DNA of 64,000 nt from Armatimonadetes bacterium UBA5352 (lineage in GTDB: Bacteria; Armatimonadota; Zipacnadia; Zipacnadales; UBA5352), in the NCBI GenBank assembly GCA_002411015.1, contig DHPY01000006.1, positions 53,114 through 117,113 on the forward strand, in the 5' to 3' direction. Shown here one piece after another: positions 33,313 to 41,435 of this stretch. The number at the start of each line of letters is the position of its first letter. Positions within the stretch are counted from its first letter, which is position 1. The position numbers and the translations under genes are program-made. The notes beneath the pieces are model-generated. The model was not told the DNA's origin, ran no database searches, and was given only the letters and a program-made list of their open reading frames with translations.

Positions 33313-34110
33313 ATGCGCTGCATCGGCTTCCGAACCATCGGCTATCGCGACTACCCGCCTGAGATCGCCATTCGCCGCATCGCGGCGATCGGGTACGATG
33401 GCGTTGAGCTGTGCCTCGAACATCCCGGACTCGAACCGGAGGAGTTCGATACGTCCCGCGCCACGAACATAGCGACAGCCGCCGTGGGCGCGGGGATCGA
33501 GATCGCGTCCGTCAGCTACCACGGCGACCGCGATCCGTTGCCGCTTCGATGGAGACGGGCGCTTCTGGCAATCGAGCTGACCGAGGCCTGCGGCAGTCAC
33601 ATCTTGATCGTCAACGCGCCTCGGCCGCGGCGCGACGAGTCGAACTTGCGAGACGAGTTCCTCCGCCAACTTGAGCTGCAGCTCGCGCGCGCCGAGGAGC
33701 TTGGTATCACAGTTGCGCTTGAGCCAGAGCCGGGCCTGCTCGTGCATGGGACGGATGACATGCTCGCCCTGATCGAGCGGATGGCCTCCGACCGATTGCG
33801 CGTGAACCTCGACCTCGGCCATGCCTTTCTGACTGAGCCCGACCTGCCCGAGACGATCCGTCGCCTCGGAGACCTGATCGTCTCTGCGCACATCGAGGAC
33901 ATGCCTGCGGGCGAGCACCGGCATCTTGTGCCCGGCGAGGGCGACATGGACCTCCCGCAGGTGCTCGCAGCGCTTGAGAGCATCGGCTTCGATGGATGGC
34001 TGACGGTCGATCTGTTCGACATCGGCGATGCGCCCGATGAGGCGGCCGCTGCATCGCTGGCGCGGATGCGCGAGCTCACGCAGCACCATACGGTGGGCCC
34101 TGAGGACTGA
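33313..34110 (+). CDS. Sugar phosphate isomerase/epimerase-like TIM-barrel protein
   Basis: A 265-residue xylose-isomerase-like TIM barrel. Conserved metal or acid/base positions appear as ALEPEPGLL, VNLDLGHAFL, VSAHIEDMP and WLTVDLFD; the last normally ends in Glu and here has Asp. This fold covers sugar epimerases and isomerases, inosose dehydratase-like and endonuclease IV-like enzymes, so the substrate is open. ATG 33313 has AGAGGAG about ten bases upstream; the frame is open far upstream, but that part is antisense to the phosphatase gene. The PHP-like gene follows after five bases. Confidence 0.8.
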   Translation: MRCIGFRTIGYRDYPPEIAIRRIAAIGYDGVELCLEHPGLEPEEFDTSRATNIATAAVGAGIEIASVSYHGDRDPLPLRWRRALLAIELTEACGSHILIVNAPRPRRDESNLRDEFLRQLELQLARAEELGITVALEPEPGLLVHGTDDMLALIERMASDRLRVNLDLGHAFLTEPDLPETIRRLGDLIVSAHIEDMPAGEHRHLVPGEGDMDLPQVLAALESIGFDGWLTVDLFDIGDAPDEAAAASLARMRELTQHHTVGPED

Positions 34111-34115
34111 CCGCG

Positions 34116-34898
34116 ATGGAGGACCTGCCGCGCCCTGTTCCGCCGCACGATGCCCACACCCGCACCGTCTTCAGCGACGGTCGCGAGAGCGTGCCGGAGA
34201 TGGTGCGCGCCGCCGAGGCGCTGGGGCTGGACGCGATCGCGATCACGGATGCGGTGCGCCTCGATACGACGCGTGATGAGTTGCACAGGCGGGCCGACGA
34301 GGTGCGGCGAGTGGCCGCGCGTAGCGGCGTCGGCGTCGTGCCGGGTGGGGAGTGTGAGCTGCTCGACACCAGTGGGCGCCTGAGTCTGCCGTCCGGCGCG
34401 GAGGAGGCGCTGCCGCTGGTGCTCGCCTCGATCGGCCCGAATACCCGCGGGATCGCGTCTGAGGTCCCGGCCAGCAGGTCGCGCCTGCTCGACAGTGTCT
34501 TCGGAGTGTACTCGATCGTAGTGCGCGAGGAGCGGGTGGACGTCATCGCTGAGCCATTCAACCTCGGGCGCTTCCCTGCACCGCTCGGGCCGGCGGACCT
34601 GCCGCGTGCGTATGTGCGGGATCTTGCCCGGCTGATGGTGAAACATGAGGTGGCGCTGGAGCTTTCGGCGCGCGCGTGGTGGTGGCACCCGGCGCTTAGC
34701 ATCGGCGAGTTCGCCCGTGCATGGGCGTCGGTGCTGGCGGTATTCGCGATCGAGGACGTAAAGTTCGTTGCGGGGACGGGCGCGCGCTCGGCGGGGGAGG
34801 TCGGCAACAACCACTTCGCCCGGCGGATGATGCGCCTCGCGGGTATCGAACTCTCGCAGGTGGTCAACCTCCGCAGCCTCGCCCGCCGCGAGCAGTAG
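34116..34898 (+). CDS. PHP-superfamily protein with degenerate metal site
   Basis: A 260-residue PHP-fold protein. The first motif reads DAHTRTVFSDG (H14, R16, D21), whereas active PHP phosphoesterases have DxHxHxxxSDG. The second motif is ITDA (A46) instead of ITDH. E79 in GGECEL is kept. Loss of two histidines suggests weakened or lost metal-dependent phosphoesterase activity, perhaps a binding role or a changed chemistry. It probably forms an operon with the isomerase-like gene five bases upstream and may act on the same substrate. The gap to the protease gene is 75 bases. Confidence 0.7.
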   Translation: MEDLPRPVPPHDAHTRTVFSDGRESVPEMVRAAEALGLDAIAITDAVRLDTTRDELHRRADEVRRVAARSGVGVVPGGECELLDTSGRLSLPSGAEEALPLVLASIGPNTRGIASEVPASRSRLLDSVFGVYSIVVREERVDVIAEPFNLGRFPAPLGPADLPRAYVRDLARLMVKHEVALELSARAWWWHPALSIGEFARAWASVLAVFAIEDVKFVAGTGARSAGEVGNNHFARRMMRLAGIELSQVVNLRSLARREQ

Positions 34899-34973
34899 CC
34901 GGGGGCGCTCGGCCGGGATGGCGATAGTGAGAACCCGTCGCGCGATCTCCACGGTGTACCGGAGGCAGCGGCC

Positions 34974-36017
34974 ATGGACATCTTCCGCAACCCTCGCGAA
35001 GGACGTGTCCGGGCGATCTGGCGCCTAGTGATCCACGGGCTGCTGACCTACGGGCTCATGTACCTGGTCTCATTCCCGCTCGTCTACCTCATCGAACTCA
35101 TCCTCCCGCTGACCGCCGAGCAGCCTGAAACGGGGCAGAGCGCCCTCGTCTCGCCCGGACTGCTTCTGCTGATGACGCTCTCCGGTGGCATCGGCGCGCT
35201 GCTGAGCACCTGGATCGCCTGCCGCTGGCTCGATCACCGGCGCCTCCGCGATCTCGGTCTGCAGTTCGGCCCGCAGTGGTGGCGGGAGTTGCGCTTCGGC
35301 CTCGTGCTCGGGGCGTGCCTGATCATCGGGATCCTGCTGGTTGAGCTTGCTGCGGGGTGGGCGGTGATCGCCGGTTCGGGTCTGACCGAAGCAGGGCTGG
35401 CTGAGTTTGGCGTTGGACTGCTGGTCGCGATCATCGCGCTCGTCGCGGTCGGATTCTACGAGGAGCTGATTCTGCGCGGCTACCAGATGGTGAATATCGC
35501 GGAGAGCCTGAACATGCCGATCTGGGGGGCGGCCGGCGGGGTCTACATCGCGTTCATCACCACCTCGCTGACGTTCGGCCTCCTGCACCTCGGGAACCCC
35601 GGCGCGTCACTGATGGGCGTCGGCAACATCGCGGCGAGCGGTTTTCTGCTGATGGGGCTCGGCTACGTGCTGACGGGGCGCCTCGCGCTGCCGATCGGCC
35701 TGCACATCGGCTGGAACTTCGCGCAGGCCATGATCGGCCTGCCCGTCAGCGGCATGCTCATCGACATCCCGGCGCTGCTGGCGACCCGCGTCGTCGGAGG
35801 CGATGTGTGGACCGGCGGCGCGTTCGGGATGGAGGAGGGGCTGCTTGCTGCGATTGCCACGATCATCGGCTGCGCCATTCTCCTGGTATGGATGCATGTG
35901 CAGGCCGGGCGGATCGCGATCGCCCCGAGGATCGCCTGGCCGCCGATGCCGCGCCGGCGTCGAGCCGCGCCTCAGCCGGAGAGCCTTACGCAGAGTTCGG
36001 CGACGTCCCGGCCGTAG
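34974..36017 (+). CDS. CPBP-family intramembrane glutamic protease
   Basis: A 347-residue membrane protein with about eight hydrophobic segments. The CPBP (Abi/Rce1-like) motifs are all visible: E163-E164-xxx-R168 in FYEELILRGY, H205 in FGLLHLGNP, and H244/N248 in HIGWNFAQ. Members process prenylated or other membrane substrates in eukaryotes; bacterial ones are linked to bacteriocin self-immunity or membrane protein turnover, and the substrate here is unknown. The start has GGAGG about eight bases upstream. The C-terminal 45 residues are basic and Ser/Pro-rich, and their codons overlap the convergent flavodoxin gene. Confidence 0.88.
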   Translation: MDIFRNPREGRVRAIWRLVIHGLLTYGLMYLVSFPLVYLIELILPLTAEQPETGQSALVSPGLLLLMTLSGGIGALLSTWIACRWLDHRRLRDLGLQFGPQWWRELRFGLVLGACLIIGILLVELAAGWAVIAGSGLTEAGLAEFGVGLLVAIIALVAVGFYEELILRGYQMVNIAESLNMPIWGAAGGVYIAFITTSLTFGLLHLGNPGASLMGVGNIAASGFLLMGLGYVLTGRLALPIGLHIGWNFAQAMIGLPVSGMLIDIPALLATRVVGGDVWTGGAFGMEEGLLAAIATIIGCAILLVWMHVQAGRIAIAPRIAWPPMPRRRRAAPQPESLTQSSATSRP

Positions 36018-36451
36018 TCGGCGCAGCGCTTGCGGGCTGTCTCGTCTGGCTCGCCCTGGCAGGTGGGGCCGTAGTGAGGCCCCTTCGCGCTGCCTTTCAC
36101 GATCATACCATGCACAAGCAGGCAGGCGATGATGTCGAGCAGCGTGGTCTCGTTGCCGCCACCGATGACGCCGGAGGATGAGAACGCGCCGCCGACCTTC
36201 CCGTCGAGCTTGCCGTGGTGCTCGACGGAGGCATCGATCAGCGCCTTCAGCGGGGCGGCCATCGTCCCGTAGTAGACCGGGGAGCCCATCACGATCCCGT
36301 CAAACTCCAGCAGATCGTCGGGTGCTACGTCGGCGACCGGGCGCACCTCAACCGACGTGCCCTCCACCGCGCGAGCCGCCGCCGCGATGCATTCGGCCAT
36401 GGCTGCGGTGTGGCCGGTCTTGGAGTAGTAGGTCACGAGTATCCTCGCCAC
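35972..36451 (-). CDS. Flavodoxin-fold NAD(P)H:quinone reductase (WrbA-like)
   Basis: A 159-residue flavodoxin. The FMN phosphate loop is YSKTGHT near the N-terminus, followed by MGSPVYYGTMAAPLKALID and AFSSSGVIGGGNETTLLDI, the WrbA pattern. Members transfer two electrons from NAD(P)H to quinones or serve as electron carriers. The GTG at 36451 is chosen because AGGAGG lies eight bases upstream; an ATG at 36541 would start inside the neighbour's stop region and cross a terminator. At its 3' end it overlaps the convergent protease gene by 46 bases. Confidence 0.88.
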   Translation of the reverse strand: MARILVTYYSKTGHTAAMAECIAAAARAVEGTSVEVRPVADVAPDDLLEFDGIVMGSPVYYGTMAAPLKALIDASVEHHGKLDGKVGGAFSSSGVIGGGNETTLLDIIACLLVHGMIVKGSAKGPHYGPTCQGEPDETARKRCADYGRDVAELCVRLSG

Positions 36452-36494
36452 TTCCCTCGCCTCCTCAGACGCGCGACCGTGGACGGATCCTGAT

Positions 36495-36531
36495 CGGGCG
36501 GCCCGCCCTCGTGCCGTCGGCGGGCCGCCCG
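36495..36531 (-). terminator. Strong hairpin after the isomerase-like gene
   Basis: A perfect 13-bp GC-rich stem (36495-36507 with 36519-36531), 11-base loop, starting seven bases after the stop at 36538. No T-run. It separates this gene from the flavodoxin gene, suggesting separate transcription. Confidence 0.6.
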
Positions 36532-36537
36532 GTGCTC

Positions 36538-37341
36538 TCACGCGATCAGCCGCAGAAGATTCTGGATGCTCTCGGTGACGCCGTCCTCATCCTGCGATGC
36601 GGGCTCCCACGCAGCCCAACCGCTCCAGGACTGCTGCTTGAGCAGCGCGAAGATCTCCGCGACCGGCGTGACGCCCTGGCCGAGGATGCCCTCCTTGCCG
36701 CGAGGCGCGCCGTTCTCCTCCCAGCGCTCAAGGTAGTCCTTGATGTGGAAGTGTGAGGTCCACGGGAGGCACTTGCGCACGGCGTCCATCTCGTCAACGC
36801 CCCAGAGCGTGAAGTTGCCGGTGTCCGGGCAGAGCCGGAGGCCGTAGTTGCCGAGTGCCTCACAGATGCGCACCATATCGTCGCCGGTGTGCATCAGGTA
36901 GCCCGCGTTCTCGATCACGAGTGTCTGCTCGATGCCCTTGAAGAGTTGCAGCTTCTCGCGCAGGCGGTCCGTGTAGCGCTGGAAGCTCTCCTCACCCTTG
37001 TGCGCGTGCTGCGAGCCGTGGGTGAAGCAGATGGTGGCGCCGAGTGTCTGCGCGTTCTCGATGCCTCGCGGGAAGGCCTCATCGGCCGCCCGAACCTTCT
37101 CCGGCTCGTCGCTCACGAGGTCGGCCGCGATGTAGTAGCACGAGCACTCGAGGCCTGAGCTGTCGAGCGCGCTGCGGAGTGTCTCGATCCCGTACTGGTC
37201 CACGCCGCGCGCGAAGATGTCGATGCCTTCAACGCCGAGCGAGCGCAGCAGTTCGAACTGTTCCGCGGGCTCGAGCTCTCTGCCACGCCACACCGGGGGG
37301 TAGAGCTTGCCCATCCACATGACTGCGGGTCGGATCGCCAT
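36538..37341 (-). CDS. Sugar phosphate isomerase/epimerase-like TIM-barrel protein
   Basis: A 267-residue xylose-isomerase-like TIM barrel. Candidate metal ligands sit at strand ends in LVIENAGYL (Glu), LCPDTGNFTL (Asp), HFHIKDYL (His) and WAAWEPAS (Glu). That ordered set is typical of tagatose-epimerase and hydroxypyruvate-isomerase relatives; the substrate is unknown. The ATG has AAGGAG seven bases upstream. It lies 54 bases downstream of the ThuA-like gene, and the two could form one transcript with it, ended by the hairpin at 36495-36531. Confidence 0.85.
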   Translation of the reverse strand: MAIRPAVMWMGKLYPPVWRGRELEPAEQFELLRSLGVEGIDIFARGVDQYGIETLRSALDSSGLECSCYYIAADLVSDEPEKVRAADEAFPRGIENAQTLGATICFTHGSQHAHKGEESFQRYTDRLREKLQLFKGIEQTLVIENAGYLMHTGDDMVRICEALGNYGLRLCPDTGNFTLWGVDEMDAVRKCLPWTSHFHIKDYLERWEENGAPRGKEGILGQGVTPVAEIFALLKQQSWSGWAAWEPASQDEDGVTESIQNLLRLIA

Positions 37342-37395
37342 GAACCTTCTCCTTCTGAGTGAGCTGTTAGTCCATCAGTGCCCTGTTACTGCACG

Positions 37396-38046
37396 TCATA
37401 TGCGGCTTCCCTGCAGCGCCTTCGCGGCCCAGAGCATCCCCCTGCGCATGATCTCCAGCGGCTGCCTCTGCGCGGCCACCTCGGCGTTGTGCCCGAGAGA
37501 CGAGTAGAACACGCGGCCCTTGCCCCACATCTTCTTCCAGACCACCGGCACCGGCGCGGCGCCGTAGTCGCGGAAGTGCGTGACGGCCAGCACGGTGTTG
37601 TTCGGGTCCACGTGCATGTAGTACTGTTCGCTCGTGACCTCGAAGCTGCCCATGCCCGCCACGATCGGGTCGTCGGAGACGATCTCGACCTTGTAGGTGA
37701 TGCCGGCGCCACCGGGGTGCGCGACCCACTGGCCGCCCACCATGAACTGCCACTCGGTGGACTGGCGGAACGCATCGCCCATGCCGCCGTGCAGCCCGGC
37801 GATGCCGACGCCGCTCTCCACCGCGGCAAGCACCGGCTTGAGCTGCTCATTCGTGATCTGGCCCATCGTCCACTCCGGCACGATCAGGTCGAGGCCCTTG
37901 AGCTTCTCGGCATCCTCGAACGCGGCCAGCGTGTCGGCGACCTCGACCTCGAAGCCCTCATCGCAGAGGGTCACGGCGAGGATCTTCGCAACCGCTTCCG
38001 GTTCGTGACCTTCCCATCCGCCCCAGACGATCAGCGCCTTCTTCAT
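37396..38046 (-). CDS. ThuA-like domain protein (trehalose-utilisation family)
   Basis: A 216-residue single-domain protein of the ThuA/class-I glutamine-amidotransferase-like fold. Typical pieces are KALIVWGGWEGHE at the start, GIAGLHGGMGDAF in the middle, EQYYMHVDPNNTVLAV, and the C-terminal GKGRVFYSSLGHN. ThuA proteins are involved in disaccharide catabolism, with poorly defined chemistry. ATG 38046 has GAGGGAG about five bases upstream; upstream in-frame codons are antisense to the beta-helix gene's surroundings and are rejected. No signal peptide. Confidence 0.88.
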   Translation of the reverse strand: MKKALIVWGGWEGHEPEAVAKILAVTLCDEGFEVEVADTLAAFEDAEKLKGLDLIVPEWTMGQITNEQLKPVLAAVESGVGIAGLHGGMGDAFRQSTEWQFMVGGQWVAHPGGAGITYKVEIVSDDPIVAGMGSFEVTSEQYYMHVDPNNTVLAVTHFRDYGAAPVPVVWKKMWGKGRVFYSSLGHNAEVAAQRQPLEIMRRGMLWAAKALQGSRI

Positions 38047-38140
38047 CTGTCTCCCTCGCTTGCACGGAGTGTGCTGTGCGCGGGAATTCGCCGCGTGGGG
38101 AGCGTCTACCTGCGCCCGGAGCAGAAATGGCCCGGCGCAG

Positions 38141-39334
38141 CTACCGCAGGTCCACCACGTCCTGCTCCAGGCCCTCGAAGGTGTTGCCCTCGAGGTACAG
38201 CCGCTGGATCTCCTCGCCGATGCGCAGGCCGATGCGCGTCCGCGACTTCGCTTTGCGGCGGGTATCGCGGATGGTGTTCTCGCGCAGAACGACGTCCTCC
38301 GCCGCGCCGAGCATCTCGATCGCAACGCAGTCGCCCTTCGTGCCGGAGTCCTCGATGAGGTTGCGGTCGAAGAGGTTGCGGTGCGGGTCGCGCTTCGTCT
38401 GAGGGTGCGTGCGGAAGTAGATGCCGCTCCCGCCGCTCTTGCGGACTGTGTTGCCGCGGATCATGTTGTCCGTGTCGCGGTGCCCGATGGAGATGCCGTG
38501 CGTCTCGGACTCGTCGATCGTGCAGCCCTCAAGCACGCTGTCGCGCACGCCCCAGCAGAAGAAGAAGCCCTGGCCGTTGCGCTCGAGGGTGCAGTCGCGT
38601 ACCTGGCTGCGCTGCGAGCCCGACCCGGCGTGCAGGCCGAGGTTCGCGTTGTCGAGGAGCCGGCAGCCCTCAACGGTCACGTCATCGCAGACTTGCCAGC
38701 TCATTCCGTCAGAGTTGTTGTCGCGGCTGGTGACGTCGCGGATGACGATGCGGTCGCAGTCCTGGATGAAGATCCCGCCGCCGTAGTTCCCGTTCAGCTC
38801 ATCGTTGTTCGCGCGATTGCCATCTATGCAGAGGCTCTCGATCGTGACATCATCCACGTAGTCGCCGGTGATCACCGGGAAGAGCGTTGCCGCGACCGGT
38901 TCTGTGTCGGTCCAGAAGTTGTCGCGCGGGTCACGGTCGATGTGGATCGTGTCGCCATCGATGGCGATCACGGTCCGCTTGCAGTAGACCATCCGGTCGA
39001 AGTGCGGCGACTTCCCGCGCAGCAGCAGCCCGCCACCGACGCTGAAGATGCTCGGGTCCTTCACCCGCACACTCGTGCCGTACCAGTCGATGTCATCCAG
39101 CAGCGGCGTCTCTGCGGAGGCGCACTTGCGCAGGACCGTGTCATCGCCGCTGCCGATGATGCGAACGTGCTCGCGGATGAAGAGCGAGTTGCCCATCTCC
39201 CAGACGCCGGGACCCACCTGGACTGTGCCGCCACCGAGACGCGCCACGTAATCCACCGCTGCCTGCAGCGCCATCTGCGTGCGCCCGACGAAGTCGCCCT
39301 TCTTCTGACCGACGCTGACGATGATCTGAGTCAT
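38141..39334 (-). CDS. Right-handed parallel beta-helix protein (pectate-lyase-like)
   Basis: A 397-residue protein made mainly of PbH1 coils, for example NNSDGMSWQVCDDVTVEGCR, SLCIDGNRANNDELNGNYGG and HGISIGHRDTDNMIRGNTVR. The N-terminus (MALQAAVDYVARLGGGTVQV) is the cap strand typical of pectate-lyase-3 or glycosidase-28-like folds. It may cleave or epimerise a polysaccharide; no signal peptide is seen, which is unusual for such an enzyme. GGGAGG abuts the first ATG (39340) and is six bases from the ATG at 39334, so I use the latter. Confidence 0.85.
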   Translation of the reverse strand: MTQIIVSVGQKKGDFVGRTQMALQAAVDYVARLGGGTVQVGPGVWEMGNSLFIREHVRIIGSGDDTVLRKCASAETPLLDDIDWYGTSVRVKDPSIFSVGGGLLLRGKSPHFDRMVYCKRTVIAIDGDTIHIDRDPRDNFWTDTEPVAATLFPVITGDYVDDVTIESLCIDGNRANNDELNGNYGGGIFIQDCDRIVIRDVTSRDNNSDGMSWQVCDDVTVEGCRLLDNANLGLHAGSGSQRSQVRDCTLERNGQGFFFCWGVRDSVLEGCTIDESETHGISIGHRDTDNMIRGNTVRKSGGSGIYFRTHPQTKRDPHRNLFDRNLIEDSGTKGDCVAIEMLGAAEDVVLRENTIRDTRRKAKSRTRIGLRIGEEIQRLYLEGNTFEGLEQDVVDLR

Positions 39335-39359
39335 CGGCATCCTCCCGCACGTACTTGGA

Positions 39360-39384
39360 CCGGACCCTCGGCTGGTTGGTCCGG
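39360..39384 (-). terminator. Short hairpin after the sialidase-fold gene
   Basis: A 7-bp stem CCGGACC/GGTCCGG with an 11-base loop, immediately after the stop at 39386 on the minus strand. No T-run. Confidence 0.35.
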
Positions 39385-39385
39385 A

Positions 39386-40306
39386 CTAACCGACCCGCAC
39401 CTTCGCGAGGTAGATGCTGGTCTTCTGCTCATGGGTTGAGTAGTAGCTGACCCAGAGCAGATCCTCGTGCCAGATGATCCCGGCGTAGCTGGTATCGCCG
39501 GCGGAGGGGAGTTCCAGCGCCTCTGTGAGCGCCGCTTCGCCGGCATCGAGCCACAGCAGCGAGGTGCGTATCCTCTCATCGTAGAGGCGGCCGCAGACGA
39601 TCAGGCGGCCGTCCGGCAGTTCGATCATCTCCGGCCCGCCAATCCTGGCACCGAGGTCGCGCCACCGCCAGTCTGTCCACGGCGGCTCCGCCTCCCCAAG
39701 CCTCGCATTCGCGTCCTCGCCATCCATCCGTAGCAGGCAGAGTGCCTCGCCGCTGGCGCGGAAGATCAGCTTCGTCTCGTTCGGGTAGCCGCCGGTGAAC
39801 GCATCCGGCGTGACAGCTTCGAAGCGGCGCCCGCAGCGGCTCTGGTAGAGGCGCAGGAAGCCCTGCGGCTGGCAGCCGTAGCCGAAGCCCCAGGCGAGGC
39901 CGCTCGTCCACGTGACCCTCCAGAGCCAGACGCCCGGGTCGGCGACATGCCACGGGCCATGCCACGTCTGGCCATCCTGCGAGAACCACGTCAGCGATGA
40001 GTTAGCCCAGCTCTCAGCGCCGGTCCTGTGCCGCTCGCCCGCGAGGAGCATCAGCATGTTGTCCGCGGTGACGCTGATCTTCGGGTCGCGCAGGTCGAGG
40101 CCATCAATCGCAATGCGCGCTGCGGACTCCCAGGAAGCGCCGTCATCGGAGGCGATCACGCGCAGGGCGCCGTCGCCGGAGACGTGGCCGTCGGCTTCGC
40201 GGAAGGTGCACCACCAGCGGCCATCCCAGCGAGCGAGATCGGTGAATGCGCTATGCGGCGCCTCATCCCAGATGCGCTTGACCGACAGCAACTCCATACT
40301 GCCCAT
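39386..40306 (-). CDS. Sialidase-fold (beta-propeller) protein
   Basis: A 306-residue protein with the blade pattern of exo-alpha-sialidase-like propellers: an Asp-box-like ASDDGASWESA, then DLRDPKISVTADN, FSQDGQTWHGPWHV and GGPEMIELPDGRLIVCGR. It lacks a signal peptide, a clear RIP motif and the arginine triad in a recognisable form, so sialidase activity is uncertain; it may act on another glycan or only bind. The ATG has GAGGAGG seven bases upstream. It is 51 bases upstream of the beta-helix gene, and both are minus strand, possibly one transcript. Confidence 0.75.
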   Translation of the reverse strand: MGSMELLSVKRIWDEAPHSAFTDLARWDGRWWCTFREADGHVSGDGALRVIASDDGASWESAARIAIDGLDLRDPKISVTADNMLMLLAGERHRTGAESWANSSLTWFSQDGQTWHGPWHVADPGVWLWRVTWTSGLAWGFGYGCQPQGFLRLYQSRCGRRFEAVTPDAFTGGYPNETKLIFRASGEALCLLRMDGEDANARLGEAEPPWTDWRWRDLGARIGGPEMIELPDGRLIVCGRLYDERIRTSLLWLDAGEAALTEALELPSAGDTSYAGIIWHEDLLWVSYYSTHEQKTSIYLAKVRVG

Positions 40307-40436
40307 CGCGTACCCTCCTCGCGCGGCTCTTCGGCTCCGCGGGGGGAGTTCGCCACGCGGCCGCTCGATCCCTCATCGTCCGCAGAAAGAAGGTGAAAAG
40401 AGCGCGCGTGGTCTACATTCCCCTCCGCTTGGTCCG

Positions 40437-40452
40437 GCGCCGCATGCGGCGC
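40437..40452. promoter_or_regulatory. 16-bp perfect palindrome upstream of the DHDPS-family gene
   Basis: GCGCCGCA joined to its exact reverse complement TGCGGCGC, ending 27 bases before the start at 40480 in the 173-bp divergent gap. Candidate operator for a LacI- or TetR-type regulator, none of which is encoded nearby; it could also be an RNA hairpin in the leader. Confidence 0.4.
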
Positions 40453-40479
40453 TTCTTGCAGAAGAACTGGAGGCAACAG

Positions 40480-41415
40480 ATGACCGCACATACCCCCATC
40501 GCCGCACGCCCGCTGTGGTCCGCGACGCCGACGCCGCTGACCGAGGGCCTGCAGATAGACCTCGACTCGACCGCCCGCCTCGTGGATCACCACCTGCGCC
40601 TCGGCGTGGATGGCCTCTTCATCCTCGGCTCATGCGGGGAGGGGCCGTGGCTGCCCCGCGAGGCGCACCGCACGTTCATCCGCGAGGTCTGCCGGCGCAA
40701 CGACGGCCGCATGACCATCGGCGTGCAGGTCACGGACAACTCCGCGCCACGGATCATTGAGAACGCGAGGATCGCGGCCGATGAGGGCGCGGATGTGGCG
40801 ATCATGGCCGCGCCGTTCAAGCTGATGGGCCCGCTGGCGACGAGCAAGCTGCAGGGGCTCTACCTCGACGCGATCGAGGGCAGCCCGCTGCCGATGGGCA
40901 TCTACGACCTCGGCGAGCGCGACAAGACGCTCGTGCCGCCGGAGGTCATTTCAGAGGTGCTCCGCCACCCGAAGGTCGTGGCGCTCAAGGACAGCTCCGC
41001 CAGCGACGAGCGCCAGGCGAACGCGCTCGCGGTGCGCGCTGAGAGGCCCGAACTGCGCATCATGTCCGGGGATGAGTTCGATCTGCCGAAGTACCTCGGC
41101 GCAGGCTACGATGGCCTCGTGCTCGGGGGAGCGATCTTCAACGGCGCGCTCGCGCGGCAGATCATGGACGCGATCGCGGCGGGGGAGATGGAGCGCGCGC
41201 AGCAGATGCAGGACCGCATGAACACGCTCATGTGGGACGTCTACGGCGGGAAAACGATCTCCACGTGGCTTGCCGGGCTCAAGCACCTGCTGGTGCGCAT
41301 GGGCATCTTCAGCACGCACGTGAACCTGCTCGGCTACGACCTCACGGACGACTGCGCGGCGGCCATCGAGACCGCGCTGGAGCGCGACCGGGAGATACTC
41401 TTCCCCGGCGGGTAG
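40480..41415 (+). CDS. DHDPS/NanA-family class I aldolase
   Basis: A 311-residue (beta/alpha)8 aldolase. The Schiff-base lysine is K170 in VVALKDSSA and the partner tyrosine Y142 in GIYDLGE. The substrate-binding loop reads GSCGEG (50-55) where DHDPS has GTTGE and NanA GSTGE. The family includes dihydrodipicolinate synthase, N-acetylneuraminate lyase and 2-keto-3-deoxygluconate (KDG) aldolase. Given a mannonate dehydratase and uronate-lyase-fold proteins in the window, a 2-keto-3-deoxy-acid aldolase is my preferred guess. ATG 40480 has GGAGG six bases upstream. The iron alcohol dehydrogenase follows after 20 bases. Confidence 0.85.
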   Translation: MTAHTPIAARPLWSATPTPLTEGLQIDLDSTARLVDHHLRLGVDGLFILGSCGEGPWLPREAHRTFIREVCRRNDGRMTIGVQVTDNSAPRIIENARIAADEGADVAIMAAPFKLMGPLATSKLQGLYLDAIEGSPLPMGIYDLGERDKTLVPPEVISEVLRHPKVVALKDSSASDERQANALAVRAERPELRIMSGDEFDLPKYLGAGYDGLVLGGAIFNGALARQIMDAIAAGEMERAQQMQDRMNTLMWDVYGGKTISTWLAGLKHLLVRMGIFSTHVNLLGYDLTDDCAAAIETALERDREILFPGG

Positions 41416-41435
41416 CGGCTTCAGGGAGGGACTGC

